Below, one piece after another: positions 1-8,797 of a DNA stretch of 62,817 nt; position 1 is the stretch's first letter, and each line of letters starts with the position of its first letter. The stretch is from Xylophilus sp. (GTDB taxonomy: Bacteria > Pseudomonadota > Gammaproteobacteria > Burkholderiales > Burkholderiaceae_C). Position numbers and translations under genes: made by a program. Under the pieces are notes generated by a model. The model was not told the origin of the DNA and ran no database searches. It worked only from the letters and a program-made list of their open reading frames with translations. Location: the NCBI GenBank assembly GCA_009914555.1, contig WNDY01000020.1, positions 1 through 62,817 on the forward strand, written 5' to 3'.

Positions 1-229
1 CACTGCGGACTGGGGCCGCGCAGCCAAGGAATGGCGCGAGGCGATGAATCAGTTCGCCGTGCTCTACGATGAACGCTTCACGAGGCACGCGCATGGCAGC
101 CTGTGAGGGGCTGAGCCATGGGTCCATAGGCCAACCGGGGGGGCCTCCGGCGGCCTGGCAGGGGCCTGATAGATCAACAGCCAGAAACCAGTTCACCAAC
201 CGCCTCACACACAGAAATACTGACAGCCC
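1..229 (+). mobile_element. Right end of an IS256-family insertion sequence (partial)
   Basis: The segment holds the 3' end of a mutator-type transposase gene, then about 120 bp of non-coding DNA. It ends with a sequence at about 205-229 that reads on the minus strand as a typical IS256-family terminal repeat (GGGGCTGTCAGTATTTCTG). Immediately beyond it a TctA reading frame begins in mid-protein, so the element sits inside tctA. The left end and the target-site duplication lie outside the window, so the exact boundary (227-230) is an estimate. Confidence 0.75.
2..106 (+). CDS. IS256-family (mutator-type) transposase, C-terminal fragment
   Basis: Only the last 34 residues are inside the window, ending at the TGA at 104-106. 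The fragment contains WGRAAKEWREAMNQFAVLYD followed by ERF, which matches the very conserved C-terminal tail of Transposase_mut proteins (W..A...W..A.NQF....ERF). The catalytic DDE residues lie upstream of the window. Assignment to IS256 also rests on the terminal repeat about 100 bp downstream. Confidence 0.7.
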   Translation, partial: TADWGRAAKEWREAMNQFAVLYDERFTRHAHGSL

Positions 230-841
230 CGCGGCGTGGCGGCTCCCGAGTCGGCCAACAACGCCGGCGCGCAGACCTCCTTCATCCCGCTGCTGACGCT
301 GGGCATCCCGCCCAATGCCGTGATGGCGCTGATGGTGGGCGCGATGACCATCCACAACATCCAGCCGGGTCCGCAGGTCATGACCAGCAACCCCGCGCTG
401 TTCTGGGGCCTGATCGCCTCGATGTGGATCGGCAACGCGATGCTCATCATCCTAAACCTGCCGCTCATCGGCATGTGGATCAAGCTGCTGACCGTGCCCT
501 ACCGCTGGCTGTTCCCGTCCATCGTGCTGTTCTGCGCGATCGGCGTGTACTCCACCAACAACAACACGTTCGACGTGTGGCTGGTGGGCGCCTTCGGCGT
601 GATCGGCTACATCTTCCACAAGCTCGGCACCGAACCGGCGCCGCTGCTGCTGGGCTTCATCCTGGGCCCGATGATGGAGGAGAACCTGCGCCGCGCCCTG
701 CTGCTGTCGCGCGGCGAATGGTCGGTGTTCGTGACCCGTCCGATCTCCGCCACCCTGCTGGGCGCCGCTGTCCTGCTGCTCGTGATCGTGCTGCTGCCGG
801 CCGTGAAGAGCAAGCGCGAGGAAGCCTTCGTCGAGGATTGA
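230..841 (+). pseudogene. tctA: tctA, tripartite tricarboxylate transporter large permease, C-terminal part cut off by an IS
   Basis: The reading frame opens directly at the insertion-sequence end with RGVAAPESANNAGAQTSFIP, the highly conserved TctA segment found about 60% along the roughly 500-residue protein. About 200 residues follow, with several hydrophobic segments and a charged C-terminal tail. TctA is the large inner-membrane subunit of TctABC, which imports tricarboxylates using a periplasmic TctC/Bug receptor. About 300 N-terminal residues are missing at the junction; they may survive on the far side of the element. No ribosome binding site serves this fragment, so it is treated as disrupted. 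Confidence 0.8.
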
Positions 842-850
842 TGCATCCTT

Positions 851-905
851 GCGGGACGGCCGGCCGTCCCGCGACGAACGAGACGGGCCCTGCGGGCCCG
901 TTTTT
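851..905 (+). terminator. Rho-independent terminator after tctA
   Basis: A perfect 8-bp GC-rich stem (883-890 pairs with 894-901, loop TGC) is followed by five T residues. Just upstream, 851-872 forms a second perfect palindrome, GCGGGACGGCC with its complement. The arrangement closes the tct transcription unit. Confidence 0.8.
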
Positions 906-951
906 CCTGGGGTGACCGAAAAAGCCCGGCTCCCTGCGCAGGAGCGTCGGC

Positions 952-1956
952 TTGCCGATAATCGGCAGGACCTGGCCGCGGGCCAGGTGCGTTCCGGACC
1001 GACCCTTGTCTTCTGCTTCTTCCTCCACCCTGTCCCCGCGCACTGCGGCCCGCCCGCTGGCAGCCGGCGGCATGCTGCTGGCCCTGCTTGGCTCGGTCAC
1101 GTTCGCCGGCAAGGCCATCATCGTCAAGCTGGCCTTCCGCCACGGCGTGGACGCGGTCACGCTGATCATGTTGCGCATGCTGTTCGCGCTGCCGCTCTTC
1201 GCCGCGATGGCATGGTGGGCCGGGCGCGGCAGACCCCCGCTCGGCAGGCGCGACTGGGCCGGCGTGGTCTGGCTCGGCGCCACCGGCTACTACCTCGCGA
1301 GCTTCCTCGACTTCGCCGGCCTGGCCTATATCAGCGCCAGCCTGGAGCGGCTGATCCTGTATCTCAACCCGACGCTGGTGTTCGCGCTGGGCTGGGTCCT
1401 GTACCGCCGCCGCATCGCCCGCGCGCAGGCGGTCGGCATGGCCATCAGCTACCTCGGCGTGGTGCTGGTCTTCGGCCTGGAGGTGCACCGGCAGGGCGCG
1501 GATGCCGCCTGGGGCGCGTTGCTGGTATTCGCCAGCACGGTGAGCTATACCTTCTACCTCGTCCACAGCGGCGAGATGGTGCGCAAGCTCGGCGCCATCC
1601 GGCTCGTGGGCCTGGCCACGTCGGTGGCCTGCGTCCTGTGCATCGTGCAGTTCCTGCTGCTGCGGCCGCTGTCGGCCGCGCTGGAGGTGGCGGCGCCGGT
1701 GGTCTGGCTGTCGGTGCTCAATGCCACGCTGTGCACCGCCGCGCCGGTGGTCATGGTGATGATGGCGGTCGAGCGCATCGGCGCCGGGCCCACGGCGCAG
1801 ATCGGCATGATCGGGCCGCTGGTCACCATCCTGCTGGGCGTGCTCATCCTCGGCGAGCCGCTGACGGCCTGGATCATCGCCGGCACGGTACTCGTCGTCG
1901 CCGGCATCCTGGTCTTCACGCGCGGCGCGCGGGTGGCGGCCCCGCCGATCGATTGA
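952..1956 (+). CDS. EamA-family (DMT superfamily) transporter
   Basis: The product is an inner-membrane protein of up to 334 residues with about ten hydrophobic segments arranged as two EamA repeats. The second repeat carries the usual acidic-proline turn GEPLTAWIIAG. DMT exporters move small metabolites or amino acids; the substrate cannot be told from sequence. No ATG occurs before 1072, so the start is unsure. TTG at 952 has a GGAG about 8 nt upstream, TTG at 1006 removes an arginine-rich leader, and ATG at 1072 begins at GGMLLALLG with no good ribosome site. The gene stands between the tct terminator and an SDR gene 49 bp downstream. Confidence 0.75.
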   Translation: MPIIGRTWPRARCVPDRPLSSASSSTLSPRTAARPLAAGGMLLALLGSVTFAGKAIIVKLAFRHGVDAVTLIMLRMLFALPLFAAMAWWAGRGRPPLGRRDWAGVVWLGATGYYLASFLDFAGLAYISASLERLILYLNPTLVFALGWVLYRRRIARAQAVGMAISYLGVVLVFGLEVHRQGADAAWGALLVFASTVSYTFYLVHSGEMVRKLGAIRLVGLATSVACVLCIVQFLLLRPLSAALEVAAPVVWLSVLNATLCTAAPVVMVMMAVERIGAGPTAQIGMIGPLVTILLGVLILGEPLTAWIIAGTVLVVAGILVFTRGARVAAPPID

Positions 1957-2005
1957 AGACCAGCCGCGCTTTCTTTCACACACACACTCCACCGGAGGCG
2001 AGGAC

Positions 2006-2797
2006 ATGGATTTCGGAATCGCAGGGCGCTGGGCGCTCGTCGGCGGCGCCAGCAAGGGGCTCGGCTACGGCTGCGCGCTCGCGCTGGTGCGCGAGGGCGT
2101 CAGCGTGGCCATCGTGGCCCGCAGCGCGCAGCCGCTGGAAGAGGCCGCGGCCCGGCTGCGGCAGGAGGCCGCGCACGGCGCGCAGGTGCTGCCGTTGGCG
2201 GCCGACATCACCACGGAGGAAGGCCGCGCGCGGGTCTTTGCGGCCCGCCAGGACTTCGACATCGTGGTCACCAACGCCGGCGGCCCGCCGCCCGGCGACT
2301 TCCGCGACTGGGACCGTGCGGCCTGGATCAAGGCCCTGGACGCCAACATGCTCACACCCATCGAGTTGATCCGCGCCACGGTCGACGGCATGGCCGCGCG
2401 CGGCTTCGGCCGCATCGTCAACATCACCTCCAGCGCGGTGAAGGCGCCGATCGAGGTCCTGGGCCTGTCCAACGGCGCGCGCAGCGGGCTGACCGGCTTC
2501 GTGGCCGGCGTGGCGCGCAACCCCGATCTGGTGTCGCGCAACGTGACCATCAACAACCTGCTGCCGGGCCGCTTCGAGACCGATCGCCTGCGCGCCGGCT
2601 GGAAGGCCGCGGCCGGCAAGACCGGCCGCGACGCGGCCGAGTTGCGCGCCGCGCAGGAGGCGCAGATCCCGGCCAGGCGCTTTGGCACGCCGGAGGAGTT
2701 CGGCGCGATCTGCGCCTTCCTGGCAAGCGTGCATGCCGGCTACATCACCGGCCAGAACATCCTGGCCGACGGCGGCATCTACCCAGGGACGTACTGA
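2006..2797 (+). CDS. SDR-family oxidoreductase-like protein lacking the YxxxK catalytic motif
   Basis: 263 residues with a Rossmann fold. The nucleotide-binding glycine motif GGASKGLG is at residues 13-20, NAGG at 90-93, the active-site serine region at 142-143, and the C-terminal GQNILADGG typical of FabG-like proteins. The position where classical SDRs have YxxxK instead reads SNGAR (155-159). This resembles the known subgroup of beta-ketoacyl-reductase-like SDRs with an imperfect catalytic tetrad. Its reaction is unknown. The start is ATG with a strong GGAGG 9-14 nt upstream. It lies just upstream of a quinone oxidoreductase (37-bp gap), so the two are probably co-transcribed. Confidence 0.85.
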   Translation: MDFGIAGRWALVGGASKGLGYGCALALVREGVSVAIVARSAQPLEEAAARLRQEAAHGAQVLPLAADITTEEGRARVFAARQDFDIVVTNAGGPPPGDFRDWDRAAWIKALDANMLTPIELIRATVDGMAARGFGRIVNITSSAVKAPIEVLGLSNGARSGLTGFVAGVARNPDLVSRNVTINNLLPGRFETDRLRAGWKAAAGKTGRDAAELRAAQEAQIPARRFGTPEEFGAICAFLASVHAGYITGQNILADGGIYPGTY

Positions 2798-2834
2798 AGC
2801 CCCCGGCACCGGGCCGCGCCCGAAGGAGACCCAC

Positions 2835-3818
2835 ATGAGCAAAGCCGTCCGCATCGACCGCCACGGCGGCCCCGAGGAACTCAGGATCGTCGACGTGCAG
2901 GTCGGCGCGCCCGGCCCGGGCGAGATCCGCATCCGCCACCATGCGATCGGGCTGAACTTCATCGACGTCTACCAGCGCAGCGGCCTGTATCCGTTTCCGA
3001 TGCCGCTCACGCTCGGCATGGAAGGCGCCGGCGTGGTCGAGGCGGTGGGCGAGGGCGTCACCCACCTGGCGGCCGGCGACCGCGCCGCCTATGCCAGCCA
3101 TCCGCCCGGCAGCTACAGCGAGGTGCGCGTGCTGCCGGCCAGGACGGTCGTGCGGCTGCCCGATGCCATCCCGTTGGAGACCGGTGCGGCGATGATGCTC
3201 AAGGGCCTGACCGCGCAGTACCTGCTGAAGCATTCGCGTCCGGTCGAAGGGCTGCAAGCCGGCGACTACGTGCTGTTCCACGCGGCTGCGGGCGGCGTGG
3301 GCCTGATCGCCACGCAGTGGGCCAAGGCGCTGGGCCTGCGGCTGATCGCCACCGCGGGCTCCGACGAGAAGACCGCGCTGGCGAAGGCCAACGGCGCGGC
3401 GCACGCCATCAACTACCGCACGGAGAACTTCGCCGAACGCGTGAGGGAGATCACCGGCGGGCAGGGCGTGAAGGTGGTCTACGACTCGGTCGGCAAGGAC
3501 ACCTTCGAGGGCTCGCTCGACAGCCTGCGGCCGTTCGGCCTGCTGGTCAGCTTCGGCAGCGCGTCGGGGCCGGTGCCGCCGTTCCCGCCGTCGGCGCTGG
3601 CCAGGAATTCGCTCTACGTCACGCGGCAGACGCTGTTCTCGCACATCACCACGCGCGAGCGCACCCAGGCCATGGCGGACGACCTGTTCGAGGCCGTGAC
3701 CAGCGGCAAGGTGAAGATCCGCATCGACCAGCGCTATGCGCTCGACGACGTGCAGCAGGCGCATCGCGACCTGGAAGCGCGCAAGACCACGGGCAGCACC
3801 ATCCTGACCTTGGCATGA
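2835..3818 (+). CDS. qor: NADPH:quinone oxidoreductase, zinc-independent MDR family
   Basis: 327 residues, the usual length of Qor. An N-terminal GroES-like domain carries the family signature NFIDVYQRSG at 41-50. The nucleotide-binding fold has AAGGVG at 151-156. The zinc-ligand cysteines of alcohol dehydrogenases are absent. Such enzymes reduce quinones or enones with NADPH in the cytoplasm. ATG at 2835 is preceded by AAGGAGA at a good distance; the frame extends further upstream without another ribosome site. It follows the SDR gene closely and probably shares its transcript. Confidence 0.88.
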   Translation: MSKAVRIDRHGGPEELRIVDVQVGAPGPGEIRIRHHAIGLNFIDVYQRSGLYPFPMPLTLGMEGAGVVEAVGEGVTHLAAGDRAAYASHPPGSYSEVRVLPARTVVRLPDAIPLETGAAMMLKGLTAQYLLKHSRPVEGLQAGDYVLFHAAAGGVGLIATQWAKALGLRLIATAGSDEKTALAKANGAAHAINYRTENFAERVREITGGQGVKVVYDSVGKDTFEGSLDSLRPFGLLVSFGSASGPVPPFPPSALARNSLYVTRQTLFSHITTRERTQAMADDLFEAVTSGKVKIRIDQRYALDDVQQAHRDLEARKTTGSTILTLA

Positions 3819-3856
3819 GCGCCGCCCGGCCGTACGAAGGCGCTGCTGGCTGCATA

Positions 3857-3917
3857 GGGAGTATAGGTCTCTAGGCCGTGTGGAATGTGCGTTGGCGGAT
3901 GCCATGCCGGGGAGTAT
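3857..3917 (+). repeat. Paired GTAT-box element, 53-bp direct spacing
   Basis: GTAT starts at 3861 (preceded by GGGA) and again at 3914 (preceded by GGGGA), exactly 53 bp apart. It fills the gap between qor and the stop codon of the convergent hydrolase gene, which overlaps the second box. See the finding on the dispersed element. Confidence 0.7.
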
Positions 3918-4723
3918 CAGGCCGCCAGGAAGCCGCGCAAGGCGCCCAGCACCGCATCCGGCGCCTCGGCCATCAGCGCATGGCCGGCCTCCAGCTCCAC
4001 CACCTGCGCGCCCGCGATGCGCGCGGCCAGTGCCCGTCCGGCGTGCGGCGGCGTCATCTGGTCGCGCCGGCCCAGCACGGCGAGCGTGGGGCAGGTGACG
4101 GCCGCTGCGGCCGCGGCCCCGCCCTGGTAGCCGTCGCAGGCGGTGAAGCCGGCATGGAAGGCGTTGGCCTCGCGGCGGCCGGCCAGCACCCGGCGCATCA
4201 GCGCCCGCGTGCTGCCAGGCAGCCAGAGGCCGGCGGCGACCGCGCCAGCCGGCGGCGCGAGGGTGGAATGCGACAGCGCGGCCACCAGGTCGATGGCGCG
4301 CTGCGGCGTGCGCAGGGCGCTCTCCAGCAGCGCCGGTGCCACCGGCATCGGCCAGGCGGTGGCGACCAGCGCCAGGTGCGTCACCCGCCGCGGCGCGTCG
4401 GCCGCGGCCTGCAGCGCGATCAGCGACCCGAGGCTGTGGCCGACGAGCGCGGCGCGCTCCACGCCGGCCGCGTCGAGCAGCGCGACGGCGAAGCGGGCCG
4501 CGTCCTCCACGCTCGCGGGCGGCGCGCCGGCGCTCTTCGCATGGCCCGGCAGGTCGGGCGCGAGCACGTTCCAGCCGTGGTGGGCGAACCAGCGCGTCTG
4601 CAGGCCCCAGACGCTGTGGTCGCCCAGCACGCCGTGCAGGAACACGGCCGTGGGCTGGCCGGCCACGGACGGACGGCCTCCGGTGTAGACGAAGCTGCGC
4701 TGGCCGAGGACGTCGATTTCCAT
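3917..4723 (-). CDS. Alpha/beta-fold hydrolase
   Basis: 268 residues. The oxyanion region is FLHGVLGDHSVW, the nucleophile elbow is GHSLGS with Ser97, the acid is in LGRRDQ and the catalytic His is in EAGHALMAE near the C-terminus. A cytosolic hydrolase of unknown ester or amide substrate. Its ATG lies 2 bp after the stop codon of the upstream O-acetylhomoserine sulfhydrylase-like gene, so the two are surely translated from one mRNA. That coupling suggests a role in sulfur or homoserine-ester metabolism, but a MetX-type acyltransferase is unlikely because the protein is short and lacks MetX-specific insertions. Confidence 0.82.
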   Translation of the reverse strand: MEIDVLGQRSFVYTGGRPSVAGQPTAVFLHGVLGDHSVWGLQTRWFAHHGWNVLAPDLPGHAKSAGAPPASVEDAARFAVALLDAAGVERAALVGHSLGSLIALQAAADAPRRVTHLALVATAWPMPVAPALLESALRTPQRAIDLVAALSHSTLAPPAGAVAAGLWLPGSTRALMRRVLAGRREANAFHAGFTACDGYQGGAAAAAAVTCPTLAVLGRRDQMTPPHAGRALAARIAGAQVVELEAGHALMAEAPDAVLGALRGFLAA

Positions 4724-4725
4724 GG

Positions 4726-6036
4726 TCAGCTCCCTGCCTTTTCGGCTGCCTTCAGCGCGCGCTTCAGGTCGTCGATCAGGTCGGCCGGGTCTTCCAGCCC
4801 GATGGACAGGCGGATCGTGCCCTGCGCGATGCCGGCACCGGCCAGCGCCTCGTCGCTCATGCGGAAGTGCGTGGTGCTGGCCGGGTGGATCACCAGGCTG
4901 CGGCAGTCGCCCACGTTGGCCAAGTGGCTGAACACGCGCAGCGCCTCGACGAACGCCCGGCCCTGCGCCCGGCTGCCGCGGACGTCGAAGCTGAACACCG
5001 CGCCCGCACCGCGCGCGCCGCCGCGCAGCAGGCGCTCGGCCAGCGCATGGCTCGGGTGGCTGTCCAGCAGCGGATGGCCGACGCGCCCGACCAGCGGATG
5101 CGCGGCCAGGAATTCGACCACCTTTTCGGTGTTGCCCACGTGCCGCTCCATGCGCAGCGGCAGCGTCTCGATGCCCTGGAGGATCAGCCAGGCGGTGTGC
5201 GGGCTCATGCAGGCGCCGAAGTCGCGCAGGCCCTCGCGGCGGGCGCGCAGCAGGAAGGCGCCGACGGTCGATTCCTCGCTGAACACCATGCCGTGGAAGC
5301 CGTCGTAGGGCGCGGTCAGTTCGGCGAAGCGGCCCGCGGCCTCCCAGCCGAAGCCGCCGCCGTCCACCACGATGCCGCCGACGACGGTGCCATGGCCGCT
5401 CAGGAACTTGGTGGCCGAGTGGCAGACCAGGTCCGCGCCCAGGTCGAACGGCCTGACCAGATAGGGCGTGGTCAGCGTCGAGTCGACCAGCAGCGGCACG
5501 CCGGCGGCGTGGGCGATCTCGGCCACGGTCGGGATGTCGAGCACGTCGAGCCCCGGGTTGCCGACCGTCTCGCCGAACAGCAGCCTGGTCTCCGGCCGGA
5601 TCGCGGCGCGCCAGCCGTCGATGTCGCCGGGGTGCACGAAAGTGGTGGCGATGCCGAAGCGCCGCAGCGTGTGGTGCAGCAGGTTGTGCGAGCCGCCGTA
5701 GAGCGCGGTCGAGGCGACGATGTGGCTGCCGGCGCCGGCCAGCGTAGCCACGGCCAGGTGCAGCGCCGCCTGGCCGCTGGCGGTGGCGATCGCGCCGATG
5801 CCGCCTTCGAGCGCGGCCACGCGCTGCTCCAGCACGGCGTTGGTCGGGTTGGAGATGCGCGAATAGACGTGGCCGCTGCGCTCCAGGTTGAACAGCGACG
5901 CGGCCTGCTCGCTGGATTCGAAGACGAACGAGGTCGTCAGGTGGATCGGCACGGCGCGCGCGCCGGTGGCCGGGTCGGGCGCGGCGCCGGCATGCAGCGC
6001 CAGGGTGTCGAAGCCGGGGGCGGAATAGCCGGGCAT
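4726..6036 (-). CDS. metY: O-acetylhomoserine aminocarboxypropyltransferase-like PLP enzyme
   Basis: 436 residues, the length typical of MetY. Conserved cystathionine-synthase-family segments include YSRISNPT (58-65), ATASGQA and HSATKFLSGHG, with Lys210 as the expected PLP Schiff-base lysine. The family forms homocysteine from O-acetylhomoserine and sulfide, though methionine gamma-lyases look similar. I chose the ATG at 6036 because AAGGAG lies 9 nt upstream; an in-frame ATG eight codons earlier would include that site in the coding sequence. It is downstream of a sulfonate-type importer on the same strand and is one of two such enzymes in the window (the other at 44700). Confidence 0.85.
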   Translation of the reverse strand: MPGYSAPGFDTLALHAGAAPDPATGARAVPIHLTTSFVFESSEQAASLFNLERSGHVYSRISNPTNAVLEQRVAALEGGIGAIATASGQAALHLAVATLAGAGSHIVASTALYGGSHNLLHHTLRRFGIATTFVHPGDIDGWRAAIRPETRLLFGETVGNPGLDVLDIPTVAEIAHAAGVPLLVDSTLTTPYLVRPFDLGADLVCHSATKFLSGHGTVVGGIVVDGGGFGWEAAGRFAELTAPYDGFHGMVFSEESTVGAFLLRARREGLRDFGACMSPHTAWLILQGIETLPLRMERHVGNTEKVVEFLAAHPLVGRVGHPLLDSHPSHALAERLLRGGARGAGAVFSFDVRGSRAQGRAFVEALRVFSHLANVGDCRSLVIHPASTTHFRMSDEALAGAGIAQGTIRLSIGLEDPADLIDDLKRALKAAEKAGS

Positions 6037-6108
6037 GCGATGGGTCTCCTTGGTGGGCATCGGTCCATCATAGGAGGCGCCGCACCCGCCGTGCCGGCCG
6101 TCGCCGGC

Positions 6109-7056
6109 TCAACTGTGGCAGACCAGCCCGTCCTGCAGCTGCGTGCTCTCGAAGCTCAGGTCGCCCACGCGGCGCTGCCGCGCCTCGGCCCAGGCGCCGC
6201 TACTGCGCCAGTAGCGCACCACGCGGTCGAGCAGTTCGGCCGACTGCGGATCGGCGCGGCGCAGCAGCACCTGCGCCGGCGCTCCGCTGGCAGCCACGCT
6301 GCCGTCGAGCGCGCGGTAGAAGCGCCATTCGGGCTGCTGGCGCAGGCGCGCCAGCACGGCCGGGTCTTCGACCAGCGCCTGGCATTCGCCGGCCATGAAG
6401 GCCGAGATCGCATGGATGGCCGACGGGTAGATGCGCGGCTCGGCCGCCAGGTCGCCGCGCAGGCTGCCGGCGTACGGGCTGCCTTGCGCGGCGCAGACGG
6501 CGCGCCGGTGCAGGTCGGCCGCGCGCTGCAGGGCGCTCTCGTTGCGCAGCACCAGCAGCTGGCCGGCGCTGTACACGTAGGGCGTGGCCACCGGCTGCGC
6601 GCCAGCGGGCAGTGCGGCCTGGGCGTCGGCGCCGGCGATCACGATGTCCAGCAGCGTGTCCGGCGGCTGGTAGGCATGGGTGCGGGCATCGGCTTCCAGG
6701 TTGACCAGCGTGACCGGCAGGCCCAGCCGCAGGCCGATGAAGCGGGCCAGATCGGCATCGAAGCGGTCGGGTTCCGACGGCGCCGGGCTGCCGGGCGGGG
6801 CCGGGCGCGGGTAGGCGCGCACGCCCACGCGCAAGCTGCCGCGTTCGCGGGCCGCGGCCAGTACCGGGCCGACGGGCAGGCTGCGCCAGGCCGGCTCGGG
6901 CTGCAGCCGGCCCAGCCATTCCTGGGCTTCGAGTGGCAGCAGTTCCTGTGCTTCGGGGTAGCGCACGGCGGCGAACGCGCCGGCGGCCAGCAGGCCGGCA
7001 GCGGCCAGGGCCGCGGCGCTCCAGCGCAGCCAGGTGGAGCGGCGTCGGTCAGCCAT
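6109..7056 (-). CDS. Family 3 (amino-acid type) periplasmic solute-binding protein
   Basis: 315 residues. A hydrophobic N-terminal segment at about residues 12-31 acts as signal or membrane anchor. A bacterial extracellular solute-binding family 3 domain starts at GSLRVGVRAYP and has the hallmark acidic stretch FDADLARFIG. The C-terminal end is short. The start overlaps the stop of the ABC permease gene by 8 nt, indicating translational coupling, so this is probably a second receptor or a regulator of the same importer. Ligand unknown. Confidence 0.8.
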   Translation of the reverse strand: MADRRRSTWLRWSAAALAAAGLLAAGAFAAVRYPEAQELLPLEAQEWLGRLQPEPAWRSLPVGPVLAAARERGSLRVGVRAYPRPAPPGSPAPSEPDRFDADLARFIGLRLGLPVTLVNLEADARTHAYQPPDTLLDIVIAGADAQAALPAGAQPVATPYVYSAGQLLVLRNESALQRAADLHRRAVCAAQGSPYAGSLRGDLAAEPRIYPSAIHAISAFMAGECQALVEDPAVLARLRQQPEWRFYRALDGSVAASGAPAQVLLRRADPQSAELLDRVVRYWRSSGAWAEARQRRVGDLSFESTQLQDGLVCHS

Positions 7057-7888
7057 TCAAGGTCAGGCCCTTGCGCCAGCGGGTCAGGCGGCGCTCCACC
7101 AGCGCGAGCAGGTAGTTCAGCAGCAGGCCCAGCAGCGCCAGCAGCAGGATGCCGGCATACATCGTCGGAATCTGGAACACCTCCTGCGAGTTCAGCGTGA
7201 GAAAACCCAGCCCCGAATGCGCGCCGATCATCTCGGCGGCCACCAGCGCGGTGATGCAGTAGGTGCCGGCCAGCCGCACGCCGGTGAAGATGGACGGCGA
7301 GGCCGCCGGCAGCACGACCTTGGCGAACACGAACAGGTTGGACGCGCCCATGGACCGCGCCGAATGCACCAGCAGCTGGTCCACGCCCTTGACACCGCCG
7401 ATGGTGTTGAGCAGCACCGGCCAGAACGAGGCCCAGAAGATGATCGCGACCTTCGACGTTTCGCCGATGCCGAAGAACAGGATGAACACCGGGAACAGCG
7501 CCAGCGCCGAGGTCTGGCGGAACAGTTGGAGGATCGGGTCCACCACCGTCTCGAAGCGCGAGAACCAGCCCATCAGCAGGCCCAGCACCACGCCGGACAC
7601 GATGGCCAGCAGCAATCCGTAGAGCGAGCGCTGCAGGCTGGCGAACACGTGCCTGGCCAGGCTGCCGTCGCGCGCCAGGTCGGCGATGGCGGCGACCACG
7701 TGGCTCGGCGGGCTCAGGTAGGCGGTGCTGACCACGCCGAGGCGGGGCAGGGCTTCCCAGAGCAGCAGGAAGGCGGCGACGCCGGCCAGGCCCAGGCCGT
7801 GGTCGCGCAGGCGGCGCAGCCAGGCGGCCCGGCTGCGGCGCGGGTGCAGGCCGGCGCGCACGGAGGCGGGCGGTTGCACGGCGCTCAC
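7049..7888 (-). CDS. ABC transporter permease, nitrate/sulfonate/taurine (SsuC/TauC) type
   Basis: 279 residues with about six membrane segments. The cytoplasmic EAA loop is visible as SARSMGASNLFVFAKVVLP, which contacts the ATPase. The SsuC/TauC/NrtB subgroup is indicated by the N-terminal LLLWEALPRLGVV pattern and by its ATPase and receptor neighbours. The start is GTG at 7886-7888 with GGAGG about 8 nt upstream. It lies between the ATPase gene and the family 3 receptor gene, overlapping the latter by 8 nt. Confidence 0.87.
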   Translation of the reverse strand: MSAVQPPASVRAGLHPRRSRAAWLRRLRDHGLGLAGVAAFLLLWEALPRLGVVSTAYLSPPSHVVAAIADLARDGSLARHVFASLQRSLYGLLLAIVSGVVLGLLMGWFSRFETVVDPILQLFRQTSALALFPVFILFFGIGETSKVAIIFWASFWPVLLNTIGGVKGVDQLLVHSARSMGASNLFVFAKVVLPAASPSIFTGVRLAGTYCITALVAAEMIGAHSGLGFLTLNSQEVFQIPTMYAGILLLALLGLLLNYLLALVERRLTRWRKGLTLNG

Positions 7889-7946
7889 TGGATAACCTCC
7901 GCGCTGCGCGCTGCGGTGCGAGCGCCTTCGGGCGGCCGGGCGGCGC

Positions 7947-8786
7947 TCATGCTACGGTCTCCGCCGCAGGCGCGGCCACCCGGGCGCCGCGCCCCGCCGG
8001 GTGCAGCAGCTCCACCTCGTCCTTGAGCACGTCCCAGGCGCGCTGGCGCAGCCGCACGAAGGCCTCGCTGTTGCGCAGCTCCGGCAGGCGCGGGCGCGGA
8101 AGGTCGATCTCGATGATCTCCTTCAACGTGCCGGGCCGCTTGGTCATGACGGCCACGCGGTCGGACAGGAAGATCGCCTCGTCCAGGCCGTGGGTGATGA
8201 AGACGATGGTCTTGCGGTACTGCTCCCAGATGCGCAGCAGCTCGACCTGCAGGATCTCGCGGGTCTGCGCGTCGAGCGCGGCGAAGGGCTCGTCCATCAG
8301 CAGCACCTCGGGCCGGTAGGCCAGCGCGCGGGCAATGGCCACGCGCTGCTTCATGCCGCCGGAGATCTCGTGCGGATAGCGGCTGGCGAAAGCCTCCAGC
8401 CCGACCAGCGCGAGGAATTCGCGCGCGGTGCGGGTGCGCTCGGCCCGGTGCACGCGGCGGATCTCTAGGCCTACTTCCACGTTCTGCAGCACGGTGCGCC
8501 ACGGGAAGAGGGCGTAGCCCTGGAACACCACGCCCTGGTGCGGGTTGATGCCCGCGAGCGGACGGCCGTCGAAGTCGATGGTGCCGCCGCTGCGCTCGGT
8601 GAGCCCTGCCAGGATGCTCAGGAAGGTGGATTTGCCGCAGCCCGAGGGGCCGAGGATGGAGATGAACTCGCCGTCGCGCACGTCGAGGTCGAAGTCGCGC
8701 AGCACGGTCAGCTCGCCGGGCTGGCCCTGCTCGTCGCGCACGGTGTAGTCCTTGCGCACGCCGCGGGCGGAAATCTTGGCCGTCAT
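7947..8786 (-). CDS. ABC transporter ATP-binding protein, nitrate/sulfonate/taurine type
   Basis: 279 residues. Walker A GPSGCGKST at 46-54, Q-loop in GVVFQGYALFPW, signature motif ISGGMKQRVAIARAL, Walker B LLMDEPFAALD and switch histidine in FITHGLDEA. It energises the adjacent SsuC/TauC-type permease at the cytoplasmic face. The ATG at 8786 is 12 nt after the end of the receptor gene upstream; the frame is open further upstream but that part lies antisense-free over the receptor coding sequence and is not genuine. Confidence 0.9.
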   Translation of the reverse strand: MTAKISARGVRKDYTVRDEQGQPGELTVLRDFDLDVRDGEFISILGPSGCGKSTFLSILAGLTERSGGTIDFDGRPLAGINPHQGVVFQGYALFPWRTVLQNVEVGLEIRRVHRAERTRTAREFLALVGLEAFASRYPHEISGGMKQRVAIARALAYRPEVLLMDEPFAALDAQTREILQVELLRIWEQYRKTIVFITHGLDEAIFLSDRVAVMTKRPGTLKEIIEIDLPRPRLPELRNSEAFVRLRQRAWDVLKDEVELLHPAGRGARVAAPAAETVA

Positions 8787-8797
8787 GCCCGCGCGCC

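Noticed and set aside
4336..7200. A plus-strand open frame of more than 900 codons over the metY and receptor genes
   Set aside because: Arginine/glutamine/glycine-rich shadow translation opposite well-supported minus-strand genes; no family pattern.
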